In this document: piece by piece, positions 12,701 through 23,032 of the stretch
How positions within the stretch are numbered: position 1 is the first letter of the stretch
Layout of the letters: the number at the start of each line of letters is the position of its first letter
Assembly (NCBI GenBank): GCA_016169945.1
Contig: JADLSH010000057.1
Location: forward strand, 62,001 to 126,000
Direction of reading: 5' to 3'
Length of the DNA stretch: 64,000 nt
Source of the DNA: Trachythela sp. YZ-2020
Taxonomy: Eukaryota > Cnidaria > Anthozoa > Malacalcyonacea > Clavulariidae
Notes under the pieces: model-generated
Told to the model about the DNA's origin: nothing
Seen by the model: the letters and a program-made list of their open reading frames with translations, nothing else
Database searches by the model: none
Program-made: the position numbers and the translations under genes

Positions 12701-15297
12701 CAACAACTTGTTAAGAAGTTTTGAGTGACAATCTTGTAGCAATATGATAAAATGAAAACATTCATTTGTTGCAACTTGTTGACAAGCTTGCTACAAGCCT
12801 GATGCAAACACAACTTGTGTTGACAAATGTGAGCTTTTTACGTGTGCAGCAGCAATTCTAAAATTTTCTTCAAATATTTAGCTCCATCCAGGTCTCATGT
12901 TAGAAAGATTCTACATACCAGTGGTCCCCAATATGTATACAAATGTCCAATCCTTAAATCAGGAATGAACTGCGAAGATGCCACAAGTAGGAAATAAAGA
13001 TTTAGAAAAAACTTGAACTGGTTGTACAGTACCTGAAATTTAGAAAACAAAAATTATTACATAGACTTTTGTACAGTGAGTACATTGGATAGAGGGGGCT
13101 CAACACGGGAAAGCTCCCCTTAGAGGTCCTGTTCTTGAAAGAGGCCATCTCAATTATTGACTCTTCTCAAATTGGGGATTCATATCAGGTGGGGTACCCC
13201 GGATGAGTTGCCACCTGCCCCCATCTCTCGGCAGTGATGATGGTGACGATGGTGGTTGTGATGATGATTGTGGTGGTGATGATGATGGTGATGATGATGA
13301 TGATGATGATGATAGTGGTGATGATGATGACAATGGTGGTGTGGGGGCCTGATGATGCTCATCAATAGTTGATGCTACGTACATTACAAGACATAATACA
13401 GAGAATGATATACTATCTATTAATCTTACCAATGGTATAAAGGTCAGTATGCTGTATTTCTGATTTCTAATAACATTTGCAGGGTAATCTTGACGTGGAG
13501 ACTGTCACAAAACATAATATAATCAGTACTAGATAATAGTGAAAATTCTAGCTGTTATGCTTATTCACATCAACATATACTTTTGCAGACAGGGGCTTGG
13601 GGTGCAGGGGGAGACAACCATCCCTCCTGGTTTTCTCTTTTGAAAATACAATGATTCGTTAAAATGATCCATTAAACGACAATGCACCCCAATTGTATAA
13701 TCTCTGTTGGCCACTTGTTTTCAAAGTATTAAAGTTGGAGTGTGAAATTTGAAGACTCTCACTTGTTTTCCAATATGGACAGTTCTTGCTTTCACATCAC
13801 CAGTTCCACAGATATTATTGCAACATCTGAAAGTTTAAAAGCCATGAGATCATTGTGATGACATGGAATTAAAGCACAATTGTCAGTGCAACTTTTCAAC
13901 CTGGTCTCATGTAAACTGACAGTAACAAAACCTTCATCAACATCATAACTGAACCAAAATCATCCTACATTGACTTCATTCCGGTCTCACATAAACAGGG
14001 CCTAGTGTACAATGTAGGGCTGGGGTGACATGATCCACCCACCATGACTCCATGAGGATACCAGAGATTTTTTCGTGATGGGTCCTAAGGAACCCTTACT
14101 ATCCTAAATCAGGACATCTGGTTAACCCATTAACTGGGGGGAGATGGTAGTGTGAACATTTTCTGTGATGACCCAATGGCAAAACTGTGTTTGCATAATG
14201 CCACAAACCAAACTTTGATCAAAGTATTGTTTATCGAAGAAACTTCAGTAATGTATTAAAACCTGTAATTATAAAGTACAGGGCCATTTGTATATTATTG
14301 CCTTACTGGCTCTTTTTGGAGAGCCACGGTGCCTCTACATTGCTTGCAAAAAAAATCAATTATCAATCTAATTTTTTCCTCTAACCAAGGCTAAATAAGT
14401 TTCAATGGCAGTTGTATTTTAATTTATTCAAATATTTGCTTTACGATTTCACACACGAACACACAAGCTCAGTCAAGCGCTCAAGCGTGCTATAGTCATT
14501 ATGCACAAAGTCTGGTCAAAACAACCAACAGCCCAGCTTAAACATTAATTATTAAGACTGAATGGCATTTAGTCATTTGTCTGTTTTCTTGTACAAGCAG
14601 TTATTATATTAAAAGGCTAAGGAAAAGTCAGACCAGCATTCTGGAGGCTATGCATTTTAAGCCCGTGTTTGAGTTAATTTGCCGAAGCTTTAATACACAC
14701 AAAACAAACAAATTACTAACCATCAAGCTGCAAATAAAACAGCTTGACAAAACCAAAAGTCAAAATTTGACCATTTATACAGTGTGTTGTCCAGTTTCCG
14801 GACACACAAATTTAGCGCATGCCCATGCGATTTTACTTGATCGAACTACTTGTTTTCAATATTACGAAATAACCAACACAGCTTAGCGGCCCATCTTTTT
14901 ATATAAGGTAGTATAGAATAGTGGTCGTCAGCTGTAAAAGTTTCAACCTTCTAGCAATCTTTAAGGGTGAAATATAGCGGAAACAAATTTCAGTGTTCGG
15001 AAACTGGACAACATACAAAAATCATGCCGTATATAGAACACTTTCAAACCTTTGGCACCAATAACGCCAACCGTAGCAGACGAACCATCTAGCACGTCGA
15101 TATTTATACTCTCTTCTTTTTAGGTCTTCCTCGTCTCCATCAGTGTCAACAGAGAGATAGCCATCAGAAGAATACAGCGTGTCTTCTTCGTCATTGCTCG
15201 AATCTTCATCGTTCCCATCGACAGCTTCGTATTTTGTCTTCTTTCGCTTCCATTTTCCGAGCGGTTTAAGCGGTACATCTTCGAATCTCACCATCAT
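6766..15297 (-). CDS. ATP9: P4-type phospholipid-flippase-family ATPase, ATP9A/ATP9B type, N-terminal 457 residues
   Basis: Fourteen coding exons on the minus strand keep phase with GT/AG junctions: 15297-15050, 13826-13763, 13501-13430, 13032-12919, 12471-12363, 11794-11736, 11067-11016, 10501-10407, 9677-9597, 9507-9435, 9017-8941, 8430-8341, 7660-7590, 6931-6766. They encode 457 aa collinear with vertebrate ATP9B. Residues 1-70 are acidic/basic cytoplasmic; [11 protein letters not shown] follows near 68-78. TM1-2 come next ([17 protein letters not shown]). The actuator motif DGET is near 250-253, TM3-4 has IIPLSLR (PISL-type), and the catalytic phosphorylation motif DKTGTLT has its Asp near 447. 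ATP9 proteins act in Golgi/endosomal membranes and, unlike most P4 members, are thought not to need CDC50. The model stops in phase 0 at NEM. The nucleotide-binding and C-terminal membrane half (some 600 aa) is not visible between 1 and 6765. Confidence 0.93.
6932..7589. other. ATP9 intron with single MITE end
   Basis: This is the intron between the TM4 exon and the DKTGTLT exon. It contains GC-rich sequence with ggtcgcgtgacgcgcgcg-like words at about 7020-7100 and, at about 7110-7132, the word agcgcctgggtacgaggctg. That word is the terminal sequence of the MITE at 22114-22285. No exon other than those listed was found. Confidence 0.45.
7735..7934. repeat. 29-bp AT-rich minisatellite
   Basis: About seven tandem copies of a 29-base unit containing gcataaattatacatgtaat, with few substitutions (one copy has cataatttg). 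It lies in the ATP9 intron between the exons at 8430-8341 and 7660-7590. Confidence 0.9.
8181..8288. mobile_element. Short fold-back element in ATP9 intron
   Basis: Inverted arms: left gattggtttaaaaatgatgc with gatttaatcacgaatcgc, right gcgattcgtgattaaatcgc followed by gaaccaatc. The left flank repeats aatctgattggtt twice. The arms are about 40 bases and no coding sequence is present. Confidence 0.6.
9713..10221. mobile_element. 509-bp MITE with long TIRs and TTAA ends
   Basis: Left end TTAAAGGACATTGGCGATAA and right end the reverse complement ttattgccaatgtcctttaa. The inverted similarity extends about 130 bases on each side (cgatttttcatatcttgctt versus aagcaagatatgaaaaatcg). It lies in the ATP9 intron between exons 10501-10407 and 9677-9597. 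TTAA at both borders is compatible with piggyBac-type target use, though no transposase is present. Confidence 0.75.
10588..10710 (-). mobile_element. tRNA-derived SINE fragment, copy without inserted palindrome
   Basis: On the minus strand the block contains the internal promoter B-box-like GGTTCGATTCC (plus strand ggaatcgaacc at about 10650) next to agcgctgcaccggaatcgca. It is followed by the body ending gagttgcatttttcgc. A 24-base direct repeat around gatggaatattcgaacgaaa occurs at about 10564 and 10800, close to a target-site duplication. The SINE copies at 27.7 and 32.7 kb carry a palindromic insert at the position that is uninterrupted here. Confidence 0.6.
11162..11521. mobile_element. 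GGCCCCCC-rich inverted-repeat element in ATP9 intron
   Basis: The ends are inverted: left aggcatattttaa, right ttaaaatatgcc. The inner flanks are also complementary G- and C-rich runs (ctggggggccacttggcccc versus ggccccccactta). The 360 bases contain no credible coding frame. Confidence 0.55.
11870..12240. repeat. Degenerate CCGGAGC-word repeat
   Basis: Irregular repeats of ccggagccggag, ccggagctgga and related words are concentrated at 11875-11950 and 12130-12235. They flank an AT-rich middle, within the ATP9 intron between exons 12471-12363 and 11794-11736. The block gives open frames on both strands by composition; these are not genes. Confidence 0.5.
12524..12847. mobile_element. MITE with ACACGTAAAAA termini
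   Basis: Left end acacacgtaaaaacgcacaa and right end gagctttttacgtgtgc are inverted. The interior is rich in acaacttgt/acaagttgt words in both orientations, giving extensive hairpin potential. It lies in the ATP9 intron between exons 13032-12919 and 12471-12363. Confidence 0.6.
13225..13345. repeat. Trinucleotide (GAT/GGT) microsatellite
   Basis: About 120 bases are composed almost only of gat, ggt and gtt triplets with a core of eight consecutive gat. It lies in the ATP9 intron between exons 13501-13430 and 13032-12919. The open His-rich and Ser-rich frames here are by-products of the repeat. Confidence 0.85.
13827..15049. other. First ATP9 intron, nothing else recognised
   Basis: An AT-rich intron of about 1.2 kb between the first and second ATP9 coding exons. 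The donor is AG|GTTTGA, a less common but acceptable site, and the acceptor is TTTCAG before 13826. The open frame at 14650-14886 shows no recognisable family or splice context and is probably chance. Confidence 0.5.
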
Positions 15298-18200
15298 TTC
15301 GTTTTCAGGTATAACTTAGAAGGATTTTCTGGTATTATGACGAATATTAAGGCCAGAAAATAGGAGTTAAATGACCTCGTTTCAGTGCAAAATTATTTCC
15401 AAAGGTAGCCATGTTTGTAACAGACTCTATGTGTTGTGGGTACGCCGCTACGTCGTGTTACAAGAATTATAATGGTTCCTCGTCTGTTCGTCGTTTGCAC
15501 CTGAGGATGAACATAAATTATTGTCCGTATCAGTGTCCGATTTACACTACAGGCAAATGATCCGTCTTAAAGGCCGGCCTCCACTTGCACGTACGTACGC
15601 ACAATTGCACGCACGTATGTGTTTATACTTTCGTGAAATTTGATTGGTTAAAAACTTGACGGCCGCACAGAAAGTAGAATACAGTTCTACTGTCATACGT
15701 ACAAAAAGTTAGTCGCGACGTTCAAGATTAGCGATCATTTTCGAGTCACAGAGCATGCGCAAAATCGTACGTGCAAGTGGAGGCCGGCCTTTACACGAAC
15801 TATCAGGAAAAAATATCAGGCATAATTTGTTCCCAGAACCATATATATTGTCAATATATATCGTGCTATTCTCGCTATCTCTCCGGATAGTTTGCTTGGG
15901 TTTAAACCAAGACTGATAATTTGTCAGACAGTGAGAGAGATCATGCGTCTAGATTGACGATCTGACTAGCAAAAAATGAGACCACGTCGCGCGCGTACGA
16001 CAGATGTAAATTAAAACTACTCGGTAGTTCCCACTTTACGTACAATGCGTTGTGTCATTGGATGGCTTTCACAGTAAGCTTAGACATTTCACACATTGTT
16101 TTAGATAATTGCCTTTCTTAATAGCACTGCAGTTGAATAGATTTATCGCCTAGTTACATGTGAATTAGTCCAACGATTTCATTGCCAAAAAACAACGGGA
16201 TTTTTTTCAACTTTTTAATAAAAATGTAAAAACAAACCGTTTGTTTCGAAACTTTCTGTTTCGAGGAAGGGCGCGCTAAAATAGGTATTTTTGCAGAAAG
16301 GAATAATATTAAACATTTTATTTAATTTATGCAAGTTGAATTCATTCTGATATGATTTACATCATCATTAGCGAAACGCTCAGTTTAATTAGCTTATCTT
16401 GTATTGGCTAGGAAAAGGACTGTAGCACGAACTCACCAAAGGGAAGACAATTTTTGTACGAACCTAGCAGGCTCAAAAAAGTTTTAAAACATAGGATATG
16501 TTTGGATGAACATGGAATGAATTTATGTTCAAACGATGTAAATTGTGACAATTGTAAGGTAAGGAACACTATATAAACTTTGTGTTTTGAAACACAAGTT
16601 CAAATGTTCAAACGCACGCTGCCTATTGTATATTGAAACAATTTCCATAAATTTCCCATTAGAATGATATAGGCATAAGAATACAACGTTGTACATAAAA
16701 TGTACGGTAGCATAGCTAGATTTATATTGTGTACTGCAAATTTCTAGCATGTATGTGTTAGAAATTAGAATAGAGAACATTTTACACAAAGCAAATTTTG
16801 TTGTAATTAGGTGAGGATTAAACCGAAACAGTGCGTATGGCCTACGTTTTATTCCATCAAAGTCATGCCAGTCTAGGCCTAGGATATGTTAAATAAAGAA
16901 AACTTAGGAGGAGTAAATTATGGGTTAATCTCACAATTTCTCAGCCAGCATCTCCTATATTTGACACGGCACTGCTTCTGTAAATAGTGTCCAGAATCGC
17001 ATTGCATGCATGTTGCATTAAAATTGCCTCATGCAACATATAGATAGAAAATTATATTTTAATGGAATTAAGAAAGATACTATATCAAACATCAAACACT
17101 GAATGAATAGCAAACCCAAGGATACTAAAACTGGACATAAATTTACTATCCCAAAGTGGGACAGTTGACTTGCTTGACGAGCTTTAGTTCCATATATAAA
17201 ATGGGTAGGGTAAACCCTAGGATGTGGACTGGAAACTCAGTTAATTCCGTCTTATATTGAAATAAGTCTCGGGTCTATTTGTGAAGAAATCCAGTCCAAT
17301 CTAAAAATATATCTATTCTATTGGTTGGATGCAAAACTGGAACGCGGAAACCTGCATATGAACGGCAAAAATAATTGAGTTTTGAATTGTCAGTCACTCA
17401 GTCAGGTCAGACGGTAGACGGTCTCAAATTGCTGCTCCATTATTTGTCAGCTATCAGTTATAAGATATTTTTCAGTTGTCAGAAGTCCCATTCTGATCTC
17501 CCTCTTCTCATGCGAGACAAGGCGGTGTTGGCGAAGCAAAAAGATAATTCAATGTTCTCTGAGTTTTACACGTCAACGCGAAGCAGCTGTCCCGCAACCT
17601 TGCCCACCTTTTACGTTAACACTCGAGCAATATCGTCAAAAAACCTATTTAAAATTCAGCTCAAATTGACCCAATTGTATGCGTTTGTAAATTGCTTTGA
17701 AGCGTTCGCAACGACACTTCACAACCCTTATAACTGCCTAGTAGCAACAATGAAGCCGAAGGTGCCAAGCCCAAGGTCCGCGGTTTCGTAAAAATATTAA
17801 GAGAATATTTAATAGTTGTTCAATTTAGCTTTTCAGAAAATTCAATTGCTTTTTCGCAGTGTTTTTGATTCTTTAAAATAAAATTTGAGATAAAGTAACT
17901 TTGCTATAATCTATAAATGATTTTGGGGAATTTCTTTTTTGACTTTTCGGCTTTTTACTGCTAATTATGCTACTTCCAACGTACAGCCGATATCATGTCA
18001 CATCTGGCGATGTGCTATCATTCAATCCCCAAGGTGTTATATAACTTATATTCATGGTGGAATTGGCCATTTTTAGAATTTAAACAAATTTTTAATTATT
18101 TAAACATCCTTTATAAGTGAGAAACATTGATATAGTGGTGTAGAATTAATATAATTTTCTATCCGCCAAGGGCAAATATCGCGACAAAATGTAATATTTC

Positions 18201-19126
18201 TGTCATTAACAAACGTATATTCTGACTGACTTACCGCCATTCTGACTGACTTACCGCCAGTAGACTGGGAACTAGTGGCATCCGGACTAATGGCATCGAC
18301 AAATTCGCTCAAATTGTGTCTTTGACGGAGGTTGATATTTTCATCAAAAAACTTCCATAGTGTAAAATAACCTTAAATACAAATTCTTGTCAACTTTTCC
18401 GCGGCGTAATACTTAGACCGAAAAGCGTAACGGCAATAACGCATCTTATTCATATTTAATACTTCAACACTTTGGTTTAATTTATTGATAAGTCCAGAAC
18501 ACTGTTAAATAGAGTTTTAAATTTCAATCTGCTTTGGTGGTGGTACACGCAAATAAATGTTCAAGCGGATTTTTACTTCGGCTTTAAGTTATAATAGCCT
18601 ATATAACTGTGTCAAATATCTATCCATAGCCATAGGTGAGTATCGCGCAACTGCTGGTGTTCGATTGCCATTGATCAGAGTGAGAGAATAATCATAGTTT
18701 TTCCATAATCTGTAGTACTAGTAGTCTGTAGTCTTGTATTTGGCAATTTTGGAAGCAAATATACAGCTAGAACTGATCTGGGAGATGTAGTTTAATACCG
18801 CTTTAATTTGCCTATAGGCCACATTTCTGCAAATGTCAACAGAGATGTTAATTCTTTTCATTATATTTAGTAGTCTTGTATTTGAAGGCAACTATAAAAT
18901 AGACATCGGAGAGATTTTAGTTTGATTTGCTTGTAAGTCCATGTAAGTGTCAACATTTCTGAAGTTGGCCGCCATCTGCTGGCCCGTAACGTTTATTGAA
19001 ACAATCTAACGGGGTTTTTTATTTTCCAGACTTAAAAGTTCAAAACGCGAGAACCGTATAAAATAACTTGGCAGATCAACTTGACTGTAGCCTGCATCAT
19101 TGTTTAAGCAACGTCGAGGCGAAAAT
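15298..19126. other. Gene-poor spacer between ATP9 and the GPCR
   Basis: The first few hundred bases presumably hold the ATP9 promoter and 5' UTR (minus strand) and, just before 19127, the GPCR 5' region. Apart from the MITE at 15567-15793 I see only AT-rich unique sequence and a short direct repeat (gactgacttaccgcca at about 18223 and 18242). No exon could be supported on either strand. Confidence 0.5.
15567..15793. mobile_element. MITE with AAAGGCCGGCCTCCACTTGC termini
   Basis: Inverted ends of about 28 bases (left aaaggccggcctccacttgc then acgtacg; right cgtacgtgcaagtggaggcc then ggccttt) flank about 170 bases with no coding capacity. It lies about 270 bases upstream of the ATP9 start codon, so it could affect the promoter region. 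Confidence 0.75.
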
Positions 19127-21297
19127 ATGCGAAATGGCAGCGGGAATTTCACAACAACAGCTGAACTATGCGAGAAAGAAACGGAAGGCGAAATGGTCGC
19201 TCATGCCGTCTTTTTGAGCGTCGTAATGGCGTTTACGTTATTTGGCAATTTTCTAGTTATCGGCACGGTCGCTACATATCAGAAGCTACGAACTGTGACG
19301 AACTATTTTGTCATTTCACTCGCAGTCAGTGATGTGTTGGTTGGTCTGACAACTCTCCCATTGAAGGTAGGTCAGTTTGCCTTCATTGAGTTTATCACAG
19401 GGCCTTTTTAAGAATTCTTTAGTGGGGTGAGGCATCAAGGAAAAGGGACCTAAGTGACTATGGTGAACTGGAGGTATGCGAACCTGTAGGGGGTCTGGAG
19501 GTCCTCCCCTGTATGGGGGTGTGAGGCGCTGCCCCTTACCGCTGAGCTAAGATGAATTGTCCAGTGACCTAGCCAGGTTTTTCAGTCCGAATGTCATTTG
19601 TATTAGTCCGAATGTTTCCTAGGGGGGAGGACCGACAACTCCGCCAGGGGGGACCGATTCCCGCTTTCCCCCCCTCTGGCTACGTCACTGGAATTGCTCT
19701 GGTTAATTTGTGTCCAAAGCAGGTGGTTCAGACACCATCCCTGGCAACTATGTAGAATACTACCAACACTGGACCCCTTACCTTTGAGATTTCAGAGCAA
19801 ATCGGTATATAATTTGTCCTTTGCATAACGTCACAAATATGTCAAAAAAATGAGTGTCTGAATGACAATGAAAACACAATGGAACTCGATCAGTGGACCT
19901 CGACTGAATGACACTATTTTTATGCTATTAAAGTGTTATGAAAATGGACCATTACACGATATAACTAAGCTGAATTCTTCATTATTCATTACAGATTGAC
20001 CAGATGACCCACAACAAGAAATGGTGTCATGGTATAGAATTATGTACATCGTGGATTATTGCGGACATCGTTTGTAACTGTGCCTCGATCTGGAACTTAG
20101 TCCTCATCAGCATTGACCGAGCAATTGCGATCTCCTATCCGTTCCACTACCGCGAGATGATTACAAAGAGGAAAGCGTATCTTTTCATCACCTTGGTTTG
20201 GTCCGGCTCGATCTTGATGGCTTTTTTGGGAATGCTAAACTGGACCTTCCCTGGACAAGAACATATATTTACTGTGTTCTCCTGTCAGAAAGGTGATCGA
20301 GTGTATTACACTGTCGCGGCGAGTTTGGGCTTCTTTTTACCACTGGCTATTATTCTTATTTCTTATGGTAAGAAGTTTTTGGTTATTGGAATCTAATAGG
20401 CCTCTGTCTTAATTACTAATTACTAACATAATTAGCACTACCATCACTGTAGTATAAGGACCATATCATTAGCACCCGGTTTATCACCATCATCAACATG
20501 CACCGCACCTACCATTATATAACCACCATCATGACTGCCGTTACAATCACCACCGCCATCACCATCATCCCCACTACCTTCTCTTTCACCTCAAACGTAG
20601 GGTCAGGGGCCTAGTGTAGGTAGTATTATACAATAAGCTACCGCTGTCTGTATCTGAACTACCTGAAATAGATTAAAAACATTTCTAATAAAAACAAAGA
20701 TTTTTAGGCAGTCAATGATATTTTCCATATCTCTCGCTTAAGAACTGTGTTTGTAATCTTTTTCAGGTAGTTCATACACAAACCACAAAGCTTTAATACT
20801 CTCTTTCATCTGTTTATTTCACAGGTATCGTCTTCAGTATAGCGTTGTCTCAAGCCAAAGCTGTGGCAGCGACCGCAAGACGCAATTCCCTAACGACAGT
20901 CCACTTCCTTCGCGAATTTAAAGCTGGAAAAACGCTCGCAATTGTCGTGGGAGCTTTCATAGTTTGCTGGTTACCTTTTTTCATAATCCTTCTGGTCACA
21001 TGTTGGGCACCGCTGCAGTTCTACGAATGGAGCATGCGCAATAAGCTGGCATTCGAGTTCGTTGACATCACGTTTATTTACTTGCTGACGTCAGTAAACT
21101 CGTCTCTAAACCCCTTCATCTACGCGCTGTTCAACACGGAATTCCGGAGGGGATTTCTCAAATTTTTCTTCAAGATCATCGGAGTGAAAGCACATCAGCA
21201 AAACTCGGGCGATGGACTATCTGGTTCGGTGTCCTACAGCTCAAGAAGACGTTCGAGTACTCCGCTAACATTTTTTAAAAGAAATTCGTCGGTTTAA
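19127..21297 (+). CDS. Class A (rhodopsin-like) GPCR, biogenic-amine-receptor type, three exons
   Basis: Exons 19127-19366, 19995-20367 and 20825-21297 join in phase (GTAGGT/ACAG and GTAAGA/ACAG) to give 361 aa. The start is ATG 19127; the frame upstream has no nearer ATG. There is an N-glycosylation-type N-terminus (NGSGNFT), TM1 (GNFLVIG), and TM2 with Asp2.50 (SLAVSDVLVGLTTLP). ECL1/TM3 has a Cys (KKWCHG). TM3 (ADIVCNCASIWNLVLISIDR) has an Asp 17 residues before the DR of the DRY position, the spacing of the amine-binding Asp3.32. The DRY motif is DRA. TM6 has CWLPFF and TM7 has NSSLNPFIYALF. The amine-type Asp favours a monoamine-like ligand, but cnidarian receptors of this group have diverged, so the ligand is not assigned. 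The Ser/Arg-rich tail could be phosphorylated. Confidence 0.9.
19561..19691. mobile_element. MITE with CCAGTGACGTAGCCAG termini in GPCR intron 1
   Basis: Left end ccagtgacctagccagg and right end ctggctacgtcactgg are inverted. The inner part has C- and G-rich runs. The flanks aattgt and aattgc resemble a short target duplication. It is non-coding, 131 bases. Confidence 0.65.
20368..20824. other. GPCR intron 2 with ACC/ATC-rich stretch
   Basis: The intron between the TM5 and TM6 exons. Bases 20480-20590 are rich in accatc/caccatc triplets (imperfect microsatellite). Nothing else was recognised. Confidence 0.5.
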
Positions 21298-22430
21298 ACT
21301 GCTTAAAAGAGATTTTTCCATTTATTAAACGATGAAAATTAGTAATACTGTACTCTGTACACATTTTGCATTTTGTGGCTGCCTTTAGTAAGCGTTACAG
21401 TGCAAATGATGGTGGTCAACTTTCGAAATGTAAAAGCTTACATAAAGCGTTTGCTCTACACTTCTTAATTTATAATAGGCTGCTACCAGAATACCAGATA
21501 AAAGACACCATATATAATAATGAAAAGAATTAACATTATTTTCTCACTCTGATAACTCAGTGCCAGTTGACCACCATCTGCTGTAGTGTAGGATATTTTT
21601 ACCTACCTAGAAATCTACGGGCTATGGCATTCTCCGGATGCTTAAAGCGACGCTTGGGTATTTGTGGCGCTCTATGGTTATTTACAAGAGCAGCGCCAAA
21701 TCGATAATTTTAGCTAAATTGAATAAAAAACATCAACGTTGCACAGTGCTTCGCGTTTTTATGATATTTTCCTTAGGCTGTTCATACTTGTTTTAAAAAA
21801 AATTGACATTCTATAACCAGTCGCAGTGCTTTCACTTTTGTGTCTGAAGTCCCTTCGTCAGGAAGTTAGTATAAGTCGTTCAAACACAAACAATGGCAAC
21901 AAAATTAACGAGGTCACTGAGCATATTCACGGATCTAACAAACTTTTTAATACCTTATCAGTCCAATCAATTATTAAGAAACTTTAATAAAGTTAATTGA
22001 AATAAGTTTAACACAAATATCTTTACTCTATAGATATATGGCTATGTATAATGCATGCGATCCGCTTGAAACTGCAAGGTCGAACGGAAAATTTACAACA
22101 AATAGTTTTTACGCAGCCTCGTACCCAGGCGCTTAAGAGGAAATCGGAAGAGAGAAAAATCGCGACTTCTAGAGCCTCCCCAAGCACCCCTGCGCGCTCG
22201 CTCAGCTAGCTACTGATCTCTATATAGTAGCTTATCGCGATTTTTCTCTTTCCGATTTCCTTTTAAGCGCCTGGGTACGAGGCTGATTTTTACGAGTAAG
22301 AAAGGGGCAACCATAGTGAATGTCAGTGATTAGATACTCCCCAGCGCATGTCTCATGACATAGTTGATATTAAAGGATTCGGGAGTTATCCTTTAACTCC
22401 CCAATCCTTTATAACTCACCAATAAAAAAC
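21298..22430. other. Spacer after GPCR
   Basis: 3' flank of the GPCR gene followed by AT-rich sequence. The only structure recognised is the MITE at 22114-22285. No exon is supported. Confidence 0.5.
22114..22285. mobile_element. MITE with CAGCCTCGTACCCAGGCGCTT termini
   Basis: Inverted arms of about 50 bases: left cagcctcgtacccaggcgct then aatcggaagagagaaaaatc; right gatttttctctttccgattt then agcgcctgggtacgaggctg. A solo copy of the end word is in an ATP9 intron at about 7110. It is 172 bases and non-coding. Confidence 0.8.
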
Positions 22431-23032
22431 CCTTTAAGAGACAGACTTGGAGCAAGTCTGCACTTCCCCCTTCGGGCCAGTGTAAACGATATTGCACATT
22501 TGTCGCATTTATGAAGGCATCACCTCTACAGACAATCTATGCCAAAAACTATGGGACATATACTGCAATTTCATAGCCATGGGCCAAGCGTCCCCCCCCC
22601 CCCTCCGTGGCCCCCGTTCAGTGTTGATCCCACAAAATATTTACTTCTTGAAACAGATGCATGGGGGAATTAGGGAGGGGGATATTTATAGAAAACACAG
22701 GTATTAATAAAATATTAATACAACTAATTCTAGAAAGGCATCAATATATGGAACAGCCTTGATATAGAAATTAAAAATATGAAGTCCTTTTACTCTTTCA
22801 AAAACATCGGGTACCCGTAATTTCCAGCCGTGAGTGAATTCACTCGTACGTCGTATTTCCATAACTGCATAGTTACTCTTAATTAAAGCACTCCCTAGGG
22901 ATCAATTGCAAAGATAGTTCACCAAGCGATCCATTTAAAACAATGATATACAAGACATTTGGTTAGGTTGCATCATTCAGTCAAAGACCTTGTAAGAGTG
23001 AACACTTTTGATCGTTGAAAAGATAAAAAATA
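22430..23032. repeat. Upstream module of the S-gene duplication block (copy 1)
   Basis: Sequence from about 22437 (gagacagacttggagcaagt) and from about 22735 to the S1 start codon recurs upstream of S2 (about 26750 and 28235-28545) and S3 (about 32020 and 33190-33493). The 300 bases just before each ATG are strongly conserved, so they probably contain the shared promoter and 5' UTR. A poly-C run lies at about 22590. Confidence 0.6.

Noticed and set aside
13154..13432. His-rich and Ser/Pro-rich frames on the minus strand
   Set aside because: They are translations of the gat/ggt microsatellite in an ATP9 intron.
17375..17791. 138-codon open frame between ATP9 and the GPCR
   Set aside because: It begins at a TTG, matches no family I recognise, and has no convincing splice sites or repeat copy. 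It could still be part of an unknown gene, but nothing supports it.
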